From Clostridiaceae bacterium (GTDB taxonomy: Bacteria > Bacillota > Clostridia > Lachnospirales > Lachnospiraceae), in assembly GCA_910575435.1 (NCBI GenBank), contig CAJTGI010000005.1, positions 1 through 64,000 on the forward strand: a DNA stretch of 64,000 nucleotides. The letters run 5' to 3'. Shown piece by piece: positions 26,668 through 37,491 of the stretch. Position 1 is the first letter of the stretch, and each line of letters starts with the position of its first letter. The notes beneath the pieces are model-generated. The model had not been told where the DNA came from, made no database searches, and saw only the letters and a program-made list of their open reading frames with translations. The position numbers and the translations under genes were made by a program.

Positions 26668-26967
26668 AATTTCCCCATCCTTGATTGCAAAAAAATACGA
26701 GCAGGCACACAACGCCTGCCCCATTTAGCCCACATCCAGCCTCCTGCCTCTTTCTTTTTTTATCCTACCCATCATATAACAATCCGTAGAATATTGCAAG
26801 AAGCCTCTAGCCGTAGGCGGCTATCAAGCCTTTCCGCCTGTTGCTATTCATAGTATATTCACAGTAAATTCTATACTGATATCATAGACCGCGAGCCTCT
26901 CTTCCATGTCAATTTCACAGAATTTTCCTGCACATATGGAAAAATGAAGTTCTTTTATAAATTTTTG

Positions 26968-26996
26968 TTGAAGGCTTTCTGAAAATACGATATACT
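26968..26996 (+). promoter_or_regulatory. Sigma-A promoter of the acidic small protein gene
   Basis: TTGAAG (26968-26973) and TATACT (26991-26996) are 17 bases apart, about 75 bases before the ATG. The rest of 26668-26967 is AT-rich with no gene recognised. Confidence 0.55.
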
Positions 26997-27072
26997 ATAC
27001 TTAATTGAATTTGCAGAAGAAATATATTGCAAGTCAAATATAAATTTCTATCTTGGAAGAATGGAGGATGAC

Positions 27073-27516
27073 ATGGGCGAACCATTTGTGACGAACGTAT
27101 TATCTAATAAATACGATACCGCTTTGGACTTTCATGTGACAATGTACGACAAACTCCCATATGAGAGGGATTCGGATTACTGCAATATTGAAAAAGTTGC
27201 AATTAGCAGTGGAAAAGTAATCAAGTATTTCTTATATATGAACCAGCCCGAAGTGGTAATCATTGACAACAAGGATGAAGAGTTTGAACAGTACCTTCTG
27301 GAACTGAAACTAAAATATCAGAAGCAGAAGGCATTGAGCGATTCCCCTTCCTCGGAATCAGAATTCCCCTCCGGCGAAGTGACGGATGAGCAAATTCAGA
27401 CGCTGCTGGATGATCAGGACGGGCATGATCCCGCATCCTTTGGCGAGGAAAATTCGGAGGAGGATGCCTCATTGGAGAATACTACCAATCCCTTTGCAGA
27501 TGTGGAGGATTGGTGA
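27073..27516 (+). CDS. Acidic protein of unknown function
   Basis: The 147-residue protein has a structured N-terminal half (FVTNVLSNKYDTALDFHVTMYDKLPYERD, VIKYFLYMNQPEVVIIDNKDEEFEQYLLELKLKY) and a strongly acidic, Ser-rich tail with no predicted structure. The start at 27073 is chosen because GGAGG lies five bases before it; 27061 has only GGAAGA. It is monocistronic, with its own promoter and a strong terminator. I do not recognise the family. Confidence 0.65.
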   Translation: MGEPFVTNVLSNKYDTALDFHVTMYDKLPYERDSDYCNIEKVAISSGKVIKYFLYMNQPEVVIIDNKDEEFEQYLLELKLKYQKQKALSDSPSSESEFPSGEVTDEQIQTLLDDQDGHDPASFGEENSEEDASLENTTNPFADVEDW

Positions 27517-27554
27517 GCAAAAAAAGGGAACGCAAATGCGTTCTCTTTTTTTGC
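27517..27554. terminator. Bidirectional rho-independent terminator
   Basis: AACGCA/TGCGTT stem closed by AAAAAAAG and CTTTTTTT directly after the TGA of the preceding gene; T-tracts exist on both strands. Confidence 0.85.
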
Positions 27555-27587
27555 TATATTTAGGAAACTCCTCGCTTTTTCGATGCG

Positions 27588-27744
27588 AAGAACGCTGATT
27601 TTTCTACGCTCCGCTTCGGTCCGTGCTTAACAGACATCCACTGGATGTCTAGCACCGTTCTTCATAGGTGCTAGAATAGCACCTTTGCGACATTAGCTTT
27701 GCCTGGCGAGGTGTTTTCGAGCCTGGCAAAACTTCGCACCTTTT
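27588..27744 (-). repeat. Two-stem 3'-end hairpin repeat, dnaJ copy
   Basis: Directly after the dnaJ TAG the minus strand reads AAAAGGTGCGAAGTTTTGCC..., pairing with GGCAAAGC...; then AGGTGCTATTCTAGCACCT, then a GAAGAACG ... CGTTCTTC stem enlarged by an inserted ACATCCAGTGGATGT hairpin. It is the longest member of the family. Confidence 0.75.
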
Positions 27745-28917
27745 CTATTTCTTTTTCTTTCTCTTAAATCCCTTGGATTTGGAAGAGCCACCTTCTTTTT
27801 CTCTCTCCTCTTCCTGCTCCTGAGCCTTCTCTTCCTCCCCGTACATTGCCTTGTCAAAGGCAAGCAGGGCTTCTTTCTGCTCATGGGAAAGCTTTGTGGG
27901 CACCTGCACCACCAGCGTGACATAATGGTCGCCGCGCACCTGCTTGTTCCGCAGGGAAGGAACGCCCTTGCCCCGGAGACGCACCCTGGTATCCGTCTGG
28001 GTTCCGGGCTTCACCGTATAAATCACTTCGCCGTCGATGGTCTTTACATGAATTTCCCCGCCCAGCGCCGCCTTGGTGTAGGTAATTGGCACGGTAGAGT
28101 AGATATCCCTGTCCTGGCGCATGAAAAGGGGATCCTTTCCCACGACCACTTCCACCAGAAGGTCTCCCCTTCCACCGCCATTCACGCCCGGCTCTCCCTT
28201 ATCCCGAATGCGGACGCACTGGCCATTGTCAATGCCCGCCGGAATAGACACGGCGATATTCTTTTTCTTGCTGATGTAGCCGGAGCCGCTGCAATCCGGG
28301 CAGCGTTCCTTGATAATCTTGCCGGTTCCGTGGCAGTCCGGGCAGGATTGCACATTGCGCACCACGCCGAACAGAGACTGCTGGGTAAATACCACTTGCC
28401 CCTTTCCGCCGCATTTCGGACATGTCTGGGGAGAAGTGCCCGCCTTGGCACCCGTTCCATGGCAGGAGCCGCATTCATCCTTCAGCACGATATCAATTTC
28501 CTTGTCCACGCCGAAGCAGGCTTCCTGGAAGCTGATCCGCACGGATGTGCGGATATTCTGCCCCTTCATGGGACCGTTGCTCCTGCTGCGGGAACGTCCG
28601 CCGCCAAAGAAATCACCGAAAATATCGCCAAAAATATCCCCCATGTCCATGCCGCTGAAATCAAAGCCGCCGACACCTCCGGCACCGCCGTCAAAGGCGG
28701 CGTGGCCAAACTGGTCATATTGGCGTCTCTTCTCCGGGTCGCTCAATACCGCATAGGCCTCGGAGGCTTCCTTAAACTTCACCTCCGCCTCCTTGTCGCC
28801 CGGATTGGTATCTGGATGATATTTCTTCGCCAGCTTTCGATAGGCTGATTTTAGTTCCGAGTCAGAAGCACCTTTGCCCACGCCCAGAACCTCATAGTAA
28901 TCTCTCTTATCTGCCAT
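27745..28917 (-). CDS. dnaJ: Chaperone DnaJ
   Basis: The 390-residue Hsp40 stimulates the DnaK ATPase. It shows the J-domain with H34-P35-D36, a Gly/Phe-rich linker, four zinc motifs ([32 protein letters not shown]), C-terminal substrate domains and an unusual Lys/Glu-rich tail. Start 28917 is chosen from GGAG and the family start [13 protein letters not shown]; an upstream extension of 14 codons is unlikely. It is the last gene of hrcA-grpE-dnaK-dnaJ. Confidence 0.95.
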   Translation of the reverse strand: MADKRDYYEVLGVGKGASDSELKSAYRKLAKKYHPDTNPGDKEAEVKFKEASEAYAVLSDPEKRRQYDQFGHAAFDGGAGGVGGFDFSGMDMGDIFGDIFGDFFGGGRSRSRSNGPMKGQNIRTSVRISFQEACFGVDKEIDIVLKDECGSCHGTGAKAGTSPQTCPKCGGKGQVVFTQQSLFGVVRNVQSCPDCHGTGKIIKERCPDCSGSGYISKKKNIAVSIPAGIDNGQCVRIRDKGEPGVNGGGRGDLLVEVVVGKDPLFMRQDRDIYSTVPITYTKAALGGEIHVKTIDGEVIYTVKPGTQTDTRVRLRGKGVPSLRNKQVRGDHYVTLVVQVPTKLSHEQKEALLAFDKAMYGEEEKAQEQEEEREKEGGSSKSKGFKRKKKK

Positions 28918-28953
28918 TTCATCTCTCCATTCAAAGTCATACGTCATCAAATA

Positions 28954-28992
28954 CCGCAATTCACGGCAACATGAAAATCACCGTGAATCGCA
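28954..28992. other. TTCACGG/CCGTGAA hairpin in the dnaK-dnaJ gap
   Basis: CAATTCACGG and CCGTGAATCG pair around an A-rich loop about 40 bases before dnaJ. It may tune the relative amount of dnaJ mRNA. Confidence 0.5.
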
Positions 28993-29072
28993 GCCAACAA
29001 ATCATATATGATGTCAGAGCCATCATACTTTAATTTTCATGAAATACATCGCTAACCAATCGGCTCTCGATA

Positions 29073-29171
29073 GGAAGAATGCTGCTTTTGCATTCTTCCA
29101 GTGTGAGACATAGATGTTCTTCGGCAAAGCACCCTCAGTGCTTTGCTGATTTTAGAACATCTTCTCACACT
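29073..29171 (-). repeat. Two-stem 3'-end hairpin repeat, dnaK copy
   Basis: One base after the dnaK stop, the minus strand reads GTGTGAGA, AGATGTTCT and CAAAGCAC, each paired with its complement in order (CAAAGCAC/GTGCTTTG, AGATGTTCT/AGAACATCT, GTGTGAGA/TCTCACAC). It is followed by GAAGAATGC-(loop)-GCATTCTTC. The arrangement matches the other copies, but stem 1 has a different sequence. Confidence 0.75.
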
Positions 29172-31052
<1,881 letters not shown>

Positions 31053-31119
31053 TTACCTCCTAAGATATCAAATACTTAACCAAATCTATCAATAACTGGA
31101 ATCCAGTTACTTTCTAAAA

Positions 31120-31791
31120 TTAATTGACCACCTTCACCATGCTGTGGCGCACCACGGTCTCCTTATAGAGATAGCCCTTCTGCATCTCCTCGGCAACGGT
31201 GCCGCTCTCCAGGCTGTCATCGTCCACCATCATTACCGCATTGTGAAGGTTGGGGTCAAATTCCTGACCCACTGCCTCGATGGGCTTTACCCCCAGTTCC
31301 TCGAAAACGGTGAGCAGCTGCTTATACACCAGTTCCACGCCCTGCACGAAGGAAGTATCCTTTTCCTCCCCCGGCACTGCGGCAAGCCCTCTCTCGAAAT
31401 TGTCAATGACGGGGAGCATTTTCTCCACCACCGTCTTGGCTCCCACCTCGAACATCTGGGACTTCTCCTTCTCGGAGCGTTTTCTAAAATTCTCAAACTC
31501 CGCCAGCTGGCGCATGCGCTGGTCCTCCAGCTCTGCCAGTTTTTCTTCCATCTTTCCTAACTTCTTATCCTTCTTCTTGCCGAAGCGTTTTTTATCCTCT
31601 GACTTCTCCTCCTGGATTCCGGCATCGGAGGCCTCCTCCGGGGCTTCCTCGCCAGTCCCTGCCCGGGCCTCTCTCCCGGCTTCCTCTCCGGCCTCTGACT
31701 CTTCTGATGCCGTTGCCTCAGAAGCCTTTTCTGCCTCTTCTCCAGTCTCCGGCTCCAGATTCTCCTGCTCTAACTCTTTTTCCTCTGCCAC
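31120..31791 (-). CDS. grpE: Nucleotide exchange factor GrpE
   Basis: The 223-residue DnaK co-chaperone has a long acidic, Ala/Glu-rich N-terminal region (1-70), then a coiled coil (KLGKMEEKLAELEDQRMRQLAEFENFRKRSEKEK) and the beta domain (PIEAVGQEFDPNLHNAVMMVDDDSLESGTVAEEMQKGYLYKETVVRHSMVKV). The start codon is GTG, with AGGAG before it. It sits 14 bases after hrcA. Confidence 0.95.
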   Translation of the reverse strand: MAEEKELEQENLEPETGEEAEKASEATASEESEAGEEAGREARAGTGEEAPEEASDAGIQEEKSEDKKRFGKKKDKKLGKMEEKLAELEDQRMRQLAEFENFRKRSEKEKSQMFEVGAKTVVEKMLPVIDNFERGLAAVPGEEKDTSFVQGVELVYKQLLTVFEELGVKPIEAVGQEFDPNLHNAVMMVDDDSLESGTVAEEMQKGYLYKETVVRHSMVKVVN

Positions 31792-31805
31792 TTTCTATCT
31801 CCTCT

Positions 31806-32843
31806 CTACTTTTTTTCTTTAAAAATATCATCCAACTGTCCCATCAAGGAGTTCAGCGTGCCCACTACCTTGTCATAATCCATTCTCTTGGGCCCTACGA
31901 TGCCGATTTTCCCATAAACGCCCTCCTGTATCTGATAGGTGGCTGTCACCATGGAGCAATCCTTCATGGACTCCACCTGGGTCTCATCTCCAATGTATAC
32001 CTGGATATCATGGGTATCATTGTCCTTTCCCTTCTCCGGAAGCCCCAGCCACTGGTGCATCACCTTCTTTTCCTCAAAGGCATTCAGAAGGTCCGCCGCC
32101 TTGCTCTGGTCGGATAGTTCCGGATACCGCAGGATATTGGTGGCCCCGCTGGTGTATACCTCCAGGTCATCCTGGTCTACCAGGGTCTTGCCAATCACTT
32201 CCAGGACGGAATCAATCACCTGGGTGTGCTCTCCCATCTGCTCCTTGATCCGCTGGATCACCGCCAGATTCATCTCCAGCACATCCAAGCCGTTCAGCGT
32301 AGTGTTCAAAATGAAGTTCAGCTTCACGATCATCTCGTCCTGAATTGGCTCCTCAATGCGGATCATCTGGTTCTTCACCGCATTGTTGTCCAGAACGATC
32401 ACCGCCAGCAAATGCTCCCCGTCCACCGAGGTAATCTGGATGAATTTCACCCGCTTGGTCTGGTACCTGGGCCCTGACACCATGGTGGCGTAATTGGTAT
32501 TGGTGGCGAGAAACTTGGCTACCTGCTGCAGCACGTCATCAATCTTCTCCGCCTTCTCCTCCAGCTCTTCCCGCAGGCTGTTGACTTCGCCCTCCTTGGC
32601 CTCCAGCATGGTATCCACATACAGCCGGTATCCCTTGTCAGAAGGAATGCGCCCCGCCGAGGTGTGGGGCTGCAAGATATAGCCCATCTCCTCCAGGTCG
32701 GACATCTCATTTCTGATGGTGGCGGAACTGAGGTTCAAGTCACTGTATTTTGAAATCGTCCGGGATCCTACCGGCTCCCCCGTCTCCAGATAAGTTCGGA
32801 TAATCGCCTGAAGAATTTTCAGTTTTCTCTCGTCCAGCTCCAT
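31806..32843 (-). CDS. hrcA: Heat-inducible transcription repressor HrcA
   Basis: The 345-residue winged-helix repressor (MELDERKLKILQAIIRTYLETGEPVGSRTISKYSDLNLSSATIRNEMSDLEEMGYI) is followed by the GAF-like inducer domain. HrcA binds CIRCE and is kept active by GroESL. The CIRCE element upstream shows autoregulation of the operon. GGAG precedes the ATG. Confidence 0.96.
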   Translation of the reverse strand: MELDERKLKILQAIIRTYLETGEPVGSRTISKYSDLNLSSATIRNEMSDLEEMGYILQPHTSAGRIPSDKGYRLYVDTMLEAKEGEVNSLREELEEKAEKIDDVLQQVAKFLATNTNYATMVSGPRYQTKRVKFIQITSVDGEHLLAVIVLDNNAVKNQMIRIEEPIQDEMIVKLNFILNTTLNGLDVLEMNLAVIQRIKEQMGEHTQVIDSVLEVIGKTLVDQDDLEVYTSGATNILRYPELSDQSKAADLLNAFEEKKVMHQWLGLPEKGKDNDTHDIQVYIGDETQVESMKDCSMVTATYQIQEGVYGKIGIVGPKRMDYDKVVGTLNSLMGQLDDIFKEKK

Positions 32844-32982
32844 TCCATCACTCCTTCCTCATATTCCATGCTCCCCGCAGGGAAGCCCGGCGGGCATTGC
32901 CGTGTACGGCCGCTCCACCCATATTGGCGCGGGACACTTCCCATTCCGAGATGTGCGTTGCCGGGCTGCCAAGGAATTTTTG

Positions 32983-33009
32983 TTAGCACTCATTTCGTTA
33001 GAGTGCTAA
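32983..33009. promoter_or_regulatory. CIRCE operator
   Basis: TTAGCACTC-N9-GAGTGCTAA, the perfect consensus, lies between the hrcA promoter and its start codon, where HrcA blocks transcription. No second copy is seen in the window. Confidence 0.97.
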
Positions 33010-33021
33010 TTTCTATAAAGT

Positions 33022-33050
33022 AAGATAGCACGAGGAAATCACATTGTCAA
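33022..33050 (-). promoter_or_regulatory. Sigma-A promoter of the hrcA operon
   Basis: On the minus strand TTGACA (33050-33045), 17 bases, TATCTT (33027-33022). The CIRCE dyad lies just downstream. Confidence 0.85.
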
Positions 33051-33281
33051 GAAAAAAATTCAAAAAACTTCTAAATTTTGCAAAAAACTTCTCCATTCTC
33101 TCCCAACATCCGATATAATAAAAGAAAAGTACGAATGAGAAGACCATTCACAACATGAATGATACTCATGTAGGAAGAAATGTCCCCAGAAGCAGACTTG
33201 CTGCAAGCAGCATTCTTCCATTGTTTGTGCCAGCATGTTCGGAAGGTTGTATTTATTATATATAAGAAAGGATATGGAATT

Positions 33282-35456
33282 ATGGACCAGAGAATCAACC
33301 CCCTAAACACCCACGGAGGCAGGCAATCCGGCGGGCAGGCGGCCGCCAGGCAGCGGGCTTCCGCAAACGTGGGCAGTTCTGCCCAGCAGGCGGGAAGAAC
33401 CATTGGCAGCCGGTCGGACTACGCCATCACCCGGAGCCCTTCCGCCCTCCATGTGGGGGACACCCTGCGGGGAGAGATTACCGACCTGCGCAACAATGAA
33501 ATTTCCATTACGTTGGAAGACAACACCACCATCCGCGCCCAGATTCCCGAGAGTTCCAATTATTCCATCGGGCAGATGGGAACCTTTCGCCTGTCAAACA
33601 TTGCCGGGAGCACCCTGTATCTGGAAAATATTTCCATCGGGTACAATGACACGGAACTGAGCATGATCAACAAGGCACTGGAGGAGGCGGGACTGCCCGC
33701 CACGGACCACAATCAGGCCGCGGTGAAGGCATTGATGGACAATCTCCTCCCCATCAACCGCACCTCCATCCAGAATCTGATGCAGCAGTCCTATGACTAT
33801 CACACGGAGGACATGAACACCCTGGCGGTGATGAATCGGCTGATGATGAAGATGGACGAGGAGACGGTGAGCCAGTTCAGCAATTACCGAAACAACAACC
33901 ATGCTATCCTAGAACAGATACAGAACTTCTCCCTGGACCTTCCCTCCCTCCTCCACGCCCTGGCGGACAATAGCCCGGCAGATGCCATGGCATATTTTGG
34001 CAAAAGCATGCTCTCCACCGCCCTGAATTTCTCTGCCAATGAGCCGGGAAGCATGCCCACCCTGGCAGACCTGCCGCCGGAAGTGCAGCGGGACATCGCC
34101 GCACTGCTCTCAAAACTTCCGGTAACCGAGGATGTGCTGGCACAGATTGAAAACCGCACCCTCTCCCTGCAGGATGCCATGACCCTCATTCGGGACGGGG
34201 CGGTTGGCGGAAGCCTGTCCCTCCCGGAAAATAGCACTGCCGCCGAATTGGCCCAGCAGCTCAATCACATCAACCAGGCACTGGAGCCAAACGCCGGCAA
34301 TCCCCAGACAATCACAGAGGATTATGTAAAGAATGCCATCTCCCTGAAAACTGCCGAAGAACTGGCAGGGGAGGAATTGCAGGAAAATGGGGAAGCCAGC
34401 CAGAAAGGGGCAGAGGATGCCCCAGCGGCCAAAAATCAGGGAACCAACCCGGAAAACCGCCTGGGCGCCGCAGGAAAATTTCTCCAGTCCCTGTCCGACA
34501 GTGCCAAGAACACCCTTTCCGGCACGTTGGGCGCCCTGCGCTCTCCCAAAGAGGCCGCCCCCGCCCAAACTCCCGCCGGAAACCATTCTCTGGATATTCT
34601 GGCAGAAACCTATGAAAAATATGCGAGAAATGGCGATATCCTGAACAGCTACCTCTCCCAGGAGGAGCGGAACGAACTGCTGAACCATCTGCAGAACCTG
34701 CCCATCAGCAGAAACATGCTCTTAAAAGTGGCCTCCGGGGAAGCCACCACCAAGGATATCCTCACCGTTATCTACAATACCATCTCCCTGTCGGACAGCG
34801 AGCAGATTAAGAGCCTGTTCCAATCCCAGGCGTTCGAGAAGCTGTTCGCCAGGGAATTGCAGAGTTCCTGGACCCTCACGCCGGAGCAGCTGCAAAAAGG
34901 AGATCTGTCGGAATTTTACAATAAGATGCGGGGACAGCTGGAGAGTTTCCGAAACCTGATCCAGTCCTCCCTCTCCGGCTCGGATTCGGAAAACCTCAGC
35001 GGATTCGCCAGGGATATGGAGAGCAACATCTCCTTCATGAAGACGCTGAACGAGACCTTCTCTTATTTCCAGCTTCCCCTGAAGCTGCCCAGCCAGGATG
35101 CCCATGGAGACTTGTACGTCTATACCCAGAAGGAAAAGCTGCGCCAGCACCCGGAAAAGAACAGCGTGCTCCTGCACCTGAATCTGGACCACCTGGGAGA
35201 GATTGACGTGCGCATTGAGAGAAATAAGAATGACGTGATTACCAACTTCTCCCTGAATGACGATGCCAGCGTGAACCTGTTCCGCACCAATGGGGATATG
35301 CTGAAAAATGCCCTGAACAGCCAGGGTTATTCCTGCCAGATCCAGGTGCAGCAAAAGGAAGCTCCCTCTCCCACCATGGACGACTTTATCAACACCAAGG
35401 TCAACACCCATGCCACCACGGAGATGAAGCGGTTCTCCTTCGATATCCGGGCTTAG
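33282..35456 (+). CDS. FliK-like (flagellar hook-length control C-domain) protein
   Basis: The 724-residue protein has a Gln/Ala/Gly-rich start, a long Asn/Ser/Leu-rich helical middle with low-complexity stretches, and a C-terminal block near residues 610-690 (VLLHLNLDHLGEIDVRIERNK...). That block matches the flagellar hook-length control C-terminal pattern (hydrophobic, LG, alternating strands). Similar proteins occur in many Lachnospiraceae without an adjacent flagellar cluster, and none is seen here. Start 33282 is chosen for its AAAGGA site; the upstream extension looks non-coding. The role is uncertain. Confidence 0.65.
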   Translation: MDQRINPLNTHGGRQSGGQAAARQRASANVGSSAQQAGRTIGSRSDYAITRSPSALHVGDTLRGEITDLRNNEISITLEDNTTIRAQIPESSNYSIGQMGTFRLSNIAGSTLYLENISIGYNDTELSMINKALEEAGLPATDHNQAAVKALMDNLLPINRTSIQNLMQQSYDYHTEDMNTLAVMNRLMMKMDEETVSQFSNYRNNNHAILEQIQNFSLDLPSLLHALADNSPADAMAYFGKSMLSTALNFSANEPGSMPTLADLPPEVQRDIAALLSKLPVTEDVLAQIENRTLSLQDAMTLIRDGAVGGSLSLPENSTAAELAQQLNHINQALEPNAGNPQTITEDYVKNAISLKTAEELAGEELQENGEASQKGAEDAPAAKNQGTNPENRLGAAGKFLQSLSDSAKNTLSGTLGALRSPKEAAPAQTPAGNHSLDILAETYEKYARNGDILNSYLSQEERNELLNHLQNLPISRNMLLKVASGEATTKDILTVIYNTISLSDSEQIKSLFQSQAFEKLFARELQSSWTLTPEQLQKGDLSEFYNKMRGQLESFRNLIQSSLSGSDSENLSGFARDMESNISFMKTLNETFSYFQLPLKLPSQDAHGDLYVYTQKEKLRQHPEKNSVLLHLNLDHLGEIDVRIERNKNDVITNFSLNDDASVNLFRTNGDMLKNALNSQGYSCQIQVQQKEAPSPTMDDFINTKVNTHATTEMKRFSFDIRA

Positions 35457-35682
35457 AAAAAGGAAACGATGTCTTGGGGAACTTGGCGACCCGGCAAGAT
35501 TTGACAGCCCGCGCCAGATGAGCCGGATGGCGAGATGCACATCGCCGCCATTGCAGGAATACTGCTGAATGCCATTCTTCCAAATGCTGGAAAGGAGGAC
35601 TGATATAGCTGCGAAACAGCGACAGTCCGACGTTTGGGTCAGGAAAAAGCAGGCGCCAACACAGAGAGGGAACAAAAAAAGA

Positions 35683-35785
35683 ACGGTATGCAGACCAGCT
35701 CCGGAGTCCCCCTTCTCCGGTCAGGTCGATGACATCAATCCGAAATCCGTTTCAAACCGACATCATCGCTCTATCTGCATACCGT
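35683..35785 (-). ncRNA. Three-stem structured element, terminator-like on the minus strand
   Basis: ACGGTATGCAGA (35683-35694) pairs perfectly with TCTGCATACCGT (35774-35785). Inside are CCGGAG/CTCCGG and CGATGA/TCATCG stems, giving a three-way junction of 103 bases. On the minus strand it is followed by TTCTTTTTTTG, an intrinsic-terminator tract; on the plus strand only by a weak T-rich run. It lies between convergent units (FliK-like gene and the 45-residue ORF). I recognise no known riboswitch class. Confidence 0.45.
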
Positions 35786-35987
35786 CTTATTATTTACTAT
35801 GTTCCTCTTATATAATTTATCAGCTGAATATTTATTAGCTGAATCCGATTATTTAAACGAATTACAAAAATCCAGACGATATGGCAATGACATAAACATA
35901 TTTTTTATGTATTTCAAATTTTTTTTACAAACCTCTTGATTTCTAATCATACATATGCTATATTATATATCACCCTCTTATTGTTCC

Positions 35988-36125
35988 TTAATAAAGCCCA
36001 ATAATCACGTAATGGAATTCATGGTGCTCATTAAGCGCGCCAGCAATCATGTCTTCAATTGTTTCAGCACCGCCCTGTGCCTTTTGTACAGGAACCATCT
36101 TAATCAGGTAATCAAACTTCTTCAT
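35988..36125 (-). CDS. Small hypothetical protein (45 residues)
   Basis: The ORF reads MKKFDYLIKMVPVQKAQGG, then an amphipathic helix (ETIEDMIAGALNEHHEF) and ends HYVIIGLY. The strand-helix-strand pattern looks folded rather than random, and faintly recalls DUF4177-like small proteins, though that is only a resemblance. A GGTGATT site precedes the ATG. A terminator-like structure follows at 35785-35683, making a plausible one-gene unit. Confidence 0.5.
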   Translation of the reverse strand: MKKFDYLIKMVPVQKAQGGAETIEDMIAGALNEHHEFHYVIIGLY

Positions 36126-36189
36126 GGATAATCACCATCTTTCGCATGAAAATGAAGAAGGAACAAAACCAATTCATCTATACCATAAA

Positions 36190-36234
36190 AAGAAATAAGT
36201 CTATAGGCTGTTTTGTGCTTGCCTATAAACTTAT
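36190..36234 (+). promoter_or_regulatory. Leader hairpin before the Ig-like gene
   Basis: AATAAGTCTATAGG pairs with CCTATAAACTTATT around a 14-base loop, ending immediately before the TATAGGAGG ribosome site. Its position suggests control of translation or mRNA stability. Confidence 0.5.
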
Positions 36235-36251
36235 TATAGGAGGAATCTTAT

Positions 36252-37289
36252 ATGAAAAATAATTCTACTATTTCTGCCATTCAGAAAATGCTATTTAAAT
36301 CCGGCATTGCCTTTTTCACATTGATGCTGTTGCTTGCCACATCAATTCTGTCTCATACCAATTCAGTTCAGGCAGTCAAGCCAACAATCGTTATTTTATC
36401 TCATTATAACTACACCTTAAAAATCGGTCAGTCGTTCTATTTGTCCGGGCTGGCAATCAACGGGAAATATGTCACGTGGAAAAGCAGCAGCAGTCGGATC
36501 GCTTCCGTAAATACATACGGAAAAGTCACGGCCAAAAAGGCGGGCTCCTGCAATATCACGGGCAAAGTATCCGGCGGCGAGGCAAGCTGCAGAATCACCG
36601 TACAAAAAACTTCGGTTACGCTGTCCGCCACTTCCATAACACTGGAAAACGGCGCATCTGCTGTTCTGAAAGGTTCCACCTCCAATGGATCTTCTATTAC
36701 ATGGAAATCACAGAAATCAAGCGTTGCCACCATTGATGGACGGGGACGGATTACTGCTCGCAAGCCCGGGGAAACTACGGTGACGGCATCTGCTGACGGC
36801 ACGAAAAAAACGTGCCGCATCACAGTCAGAAAGCCGACGGTAACACTTAACCGCACCTCCGCCACACTCTATCGGGGACAGGCAATAGCGCTGGTGGCGA
36901 AAGTATCTTCCGGAAAAAAGGTAACCTGGAAATCTCGAAAAACAAGCGTTGCCACAGTAGATTCAAGTGGCAATGTCATGGCAAAAAAACATGGAACTGC
37001 GTGCATTCAGGCAAAAGTAGACGGTGTCATAAAGGAATGTGAGATCATTGTCCGGCCGCCTGTTATCCGTCTGAGCAAAACATCGGCAACGATCCGGAAG
37101 GGCGGGAAGCTGACACTAAAAGCCACGGTCAGTTCCGGCAATGCTCCGCGTTGGAAAAGCAGTAAATCCAGTGTTGCTTCAGTCGATCAGAACGGAAATG
37201 TAACCGCACGCAATAAGGGATCATGCTATATTTCCGTAACGGAAGACGGCACTACGGAGAAGTGTCATATTCAGGTAACGGCAAAGTAA
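36252..37289 (+). CDS. Secreted protein with four Ig-like (BIG2) repeats
   Basis: This 345-residue protein has an N-terminal signal or anchor helix (about 17-38) and four tandem repeats of about 75 residues. Each contains a version of WKSSSSRIASVNTYGKVTAKKAGSCNITGKV (W-K-S...S-V-A-[ST]-V-...G-[KNR]-[VI]-x-A-x-x-x-G), the BIG2 bacterial Ig-like signature. Such domains serve as adhesive or spacer modules on the cell surface. No sortase motif is seen. AGGAGG precedes the ATG. It is a single gene with a hairpin after it. Confidence 0.88.
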   Translation: MKNNSTISAIQKMLFKSGIAFFTLMLLLATSILSHTNSVQAVKPTIVILSHYNYTLKIGQSFYLSGLAINGKYVTWKSSSSRIASVNTYGKVTAKKAGSCNITGKVSGGEASCRITVQKTSVTLSATSITLENGASAVLKGSTSNGSSITWKSQKSSVATIDGRGRITARKPGETTVTASADGTKKTCRITVRKPTVTLNRTSATLYRGQAIALVAKVSSGKKVTWKSRKTSVATVDSSGNVMAKKHGTACIQAKVDGVIKECEIIVRPPVIRLSKTSATIRKGGKLTLKATVSSGNAPRWKSSKSSVASVDQNGNVTARNKGSCYISVTEDGTTEKCHIQVTAK

Positions 37290-37311
37290 TATGACGCCAG
37301 GGCAATAGGGC

Positions 37312-37345
37312 AGCCGCCTTATGATGCCTGCATGATAAGACGGCT
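37312..37345 (+). terminator. Hairpin after the Ig-like gene
   Basis: AGCCGCCTTAT pairs with ATAAGACGGCT, one mismatch, 22 bases after the stop codon; no strong T-run, so terminator activity is tentative. Confidence 0.5.
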
Positions 37346-37431
37346 ACACCTGACATAATTTGCAACCCCCGGTCCAAAGCACCGGGAAATGAGCAATAAG
37401 AGGGTAATAAAGCAGTTTTTTGCATGGGAAA

Positions 37432-37467
37432 GGGGCTGCGCGCTAATTACTTTAGCGCGACAGCCCC
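37432..37467. terminator. Strong hairpin after the XRE regulator gene
   Basis: GGGGCTG..GCGCTA pairs with TAGCGC..CAGCCCC, a GC-rich stem 25 bases past the minus-strand gene end. T-runs on either side are weak. Confidence 0.55.
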
Positions 37468-37491
37468 ATAATAATGCCATATTGCAATGTG

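Noticed and set aside
33109-33119. ATCCGATATAA resembling a sigma-D (flagellar) -10 box before the FliK-like gene
   Set aside because: No TAAA -35 element at the required 14-16 bases upstream; TATAAT inside it could be an ordinary -10 without a good -35.
35530-35600. Short ORF after the FliK-like gene (MHIAAIAGILLNAILPNAG...)
   Set aside because: Only 19 codons from its ATG and no ribosome site.
35683-35785. Known riboswitch (purine, TPP or c-di-GMP) reading of the three-way junction
   Set aside because: None of the conserved loop or junction motifs of these classes is present on either strand.
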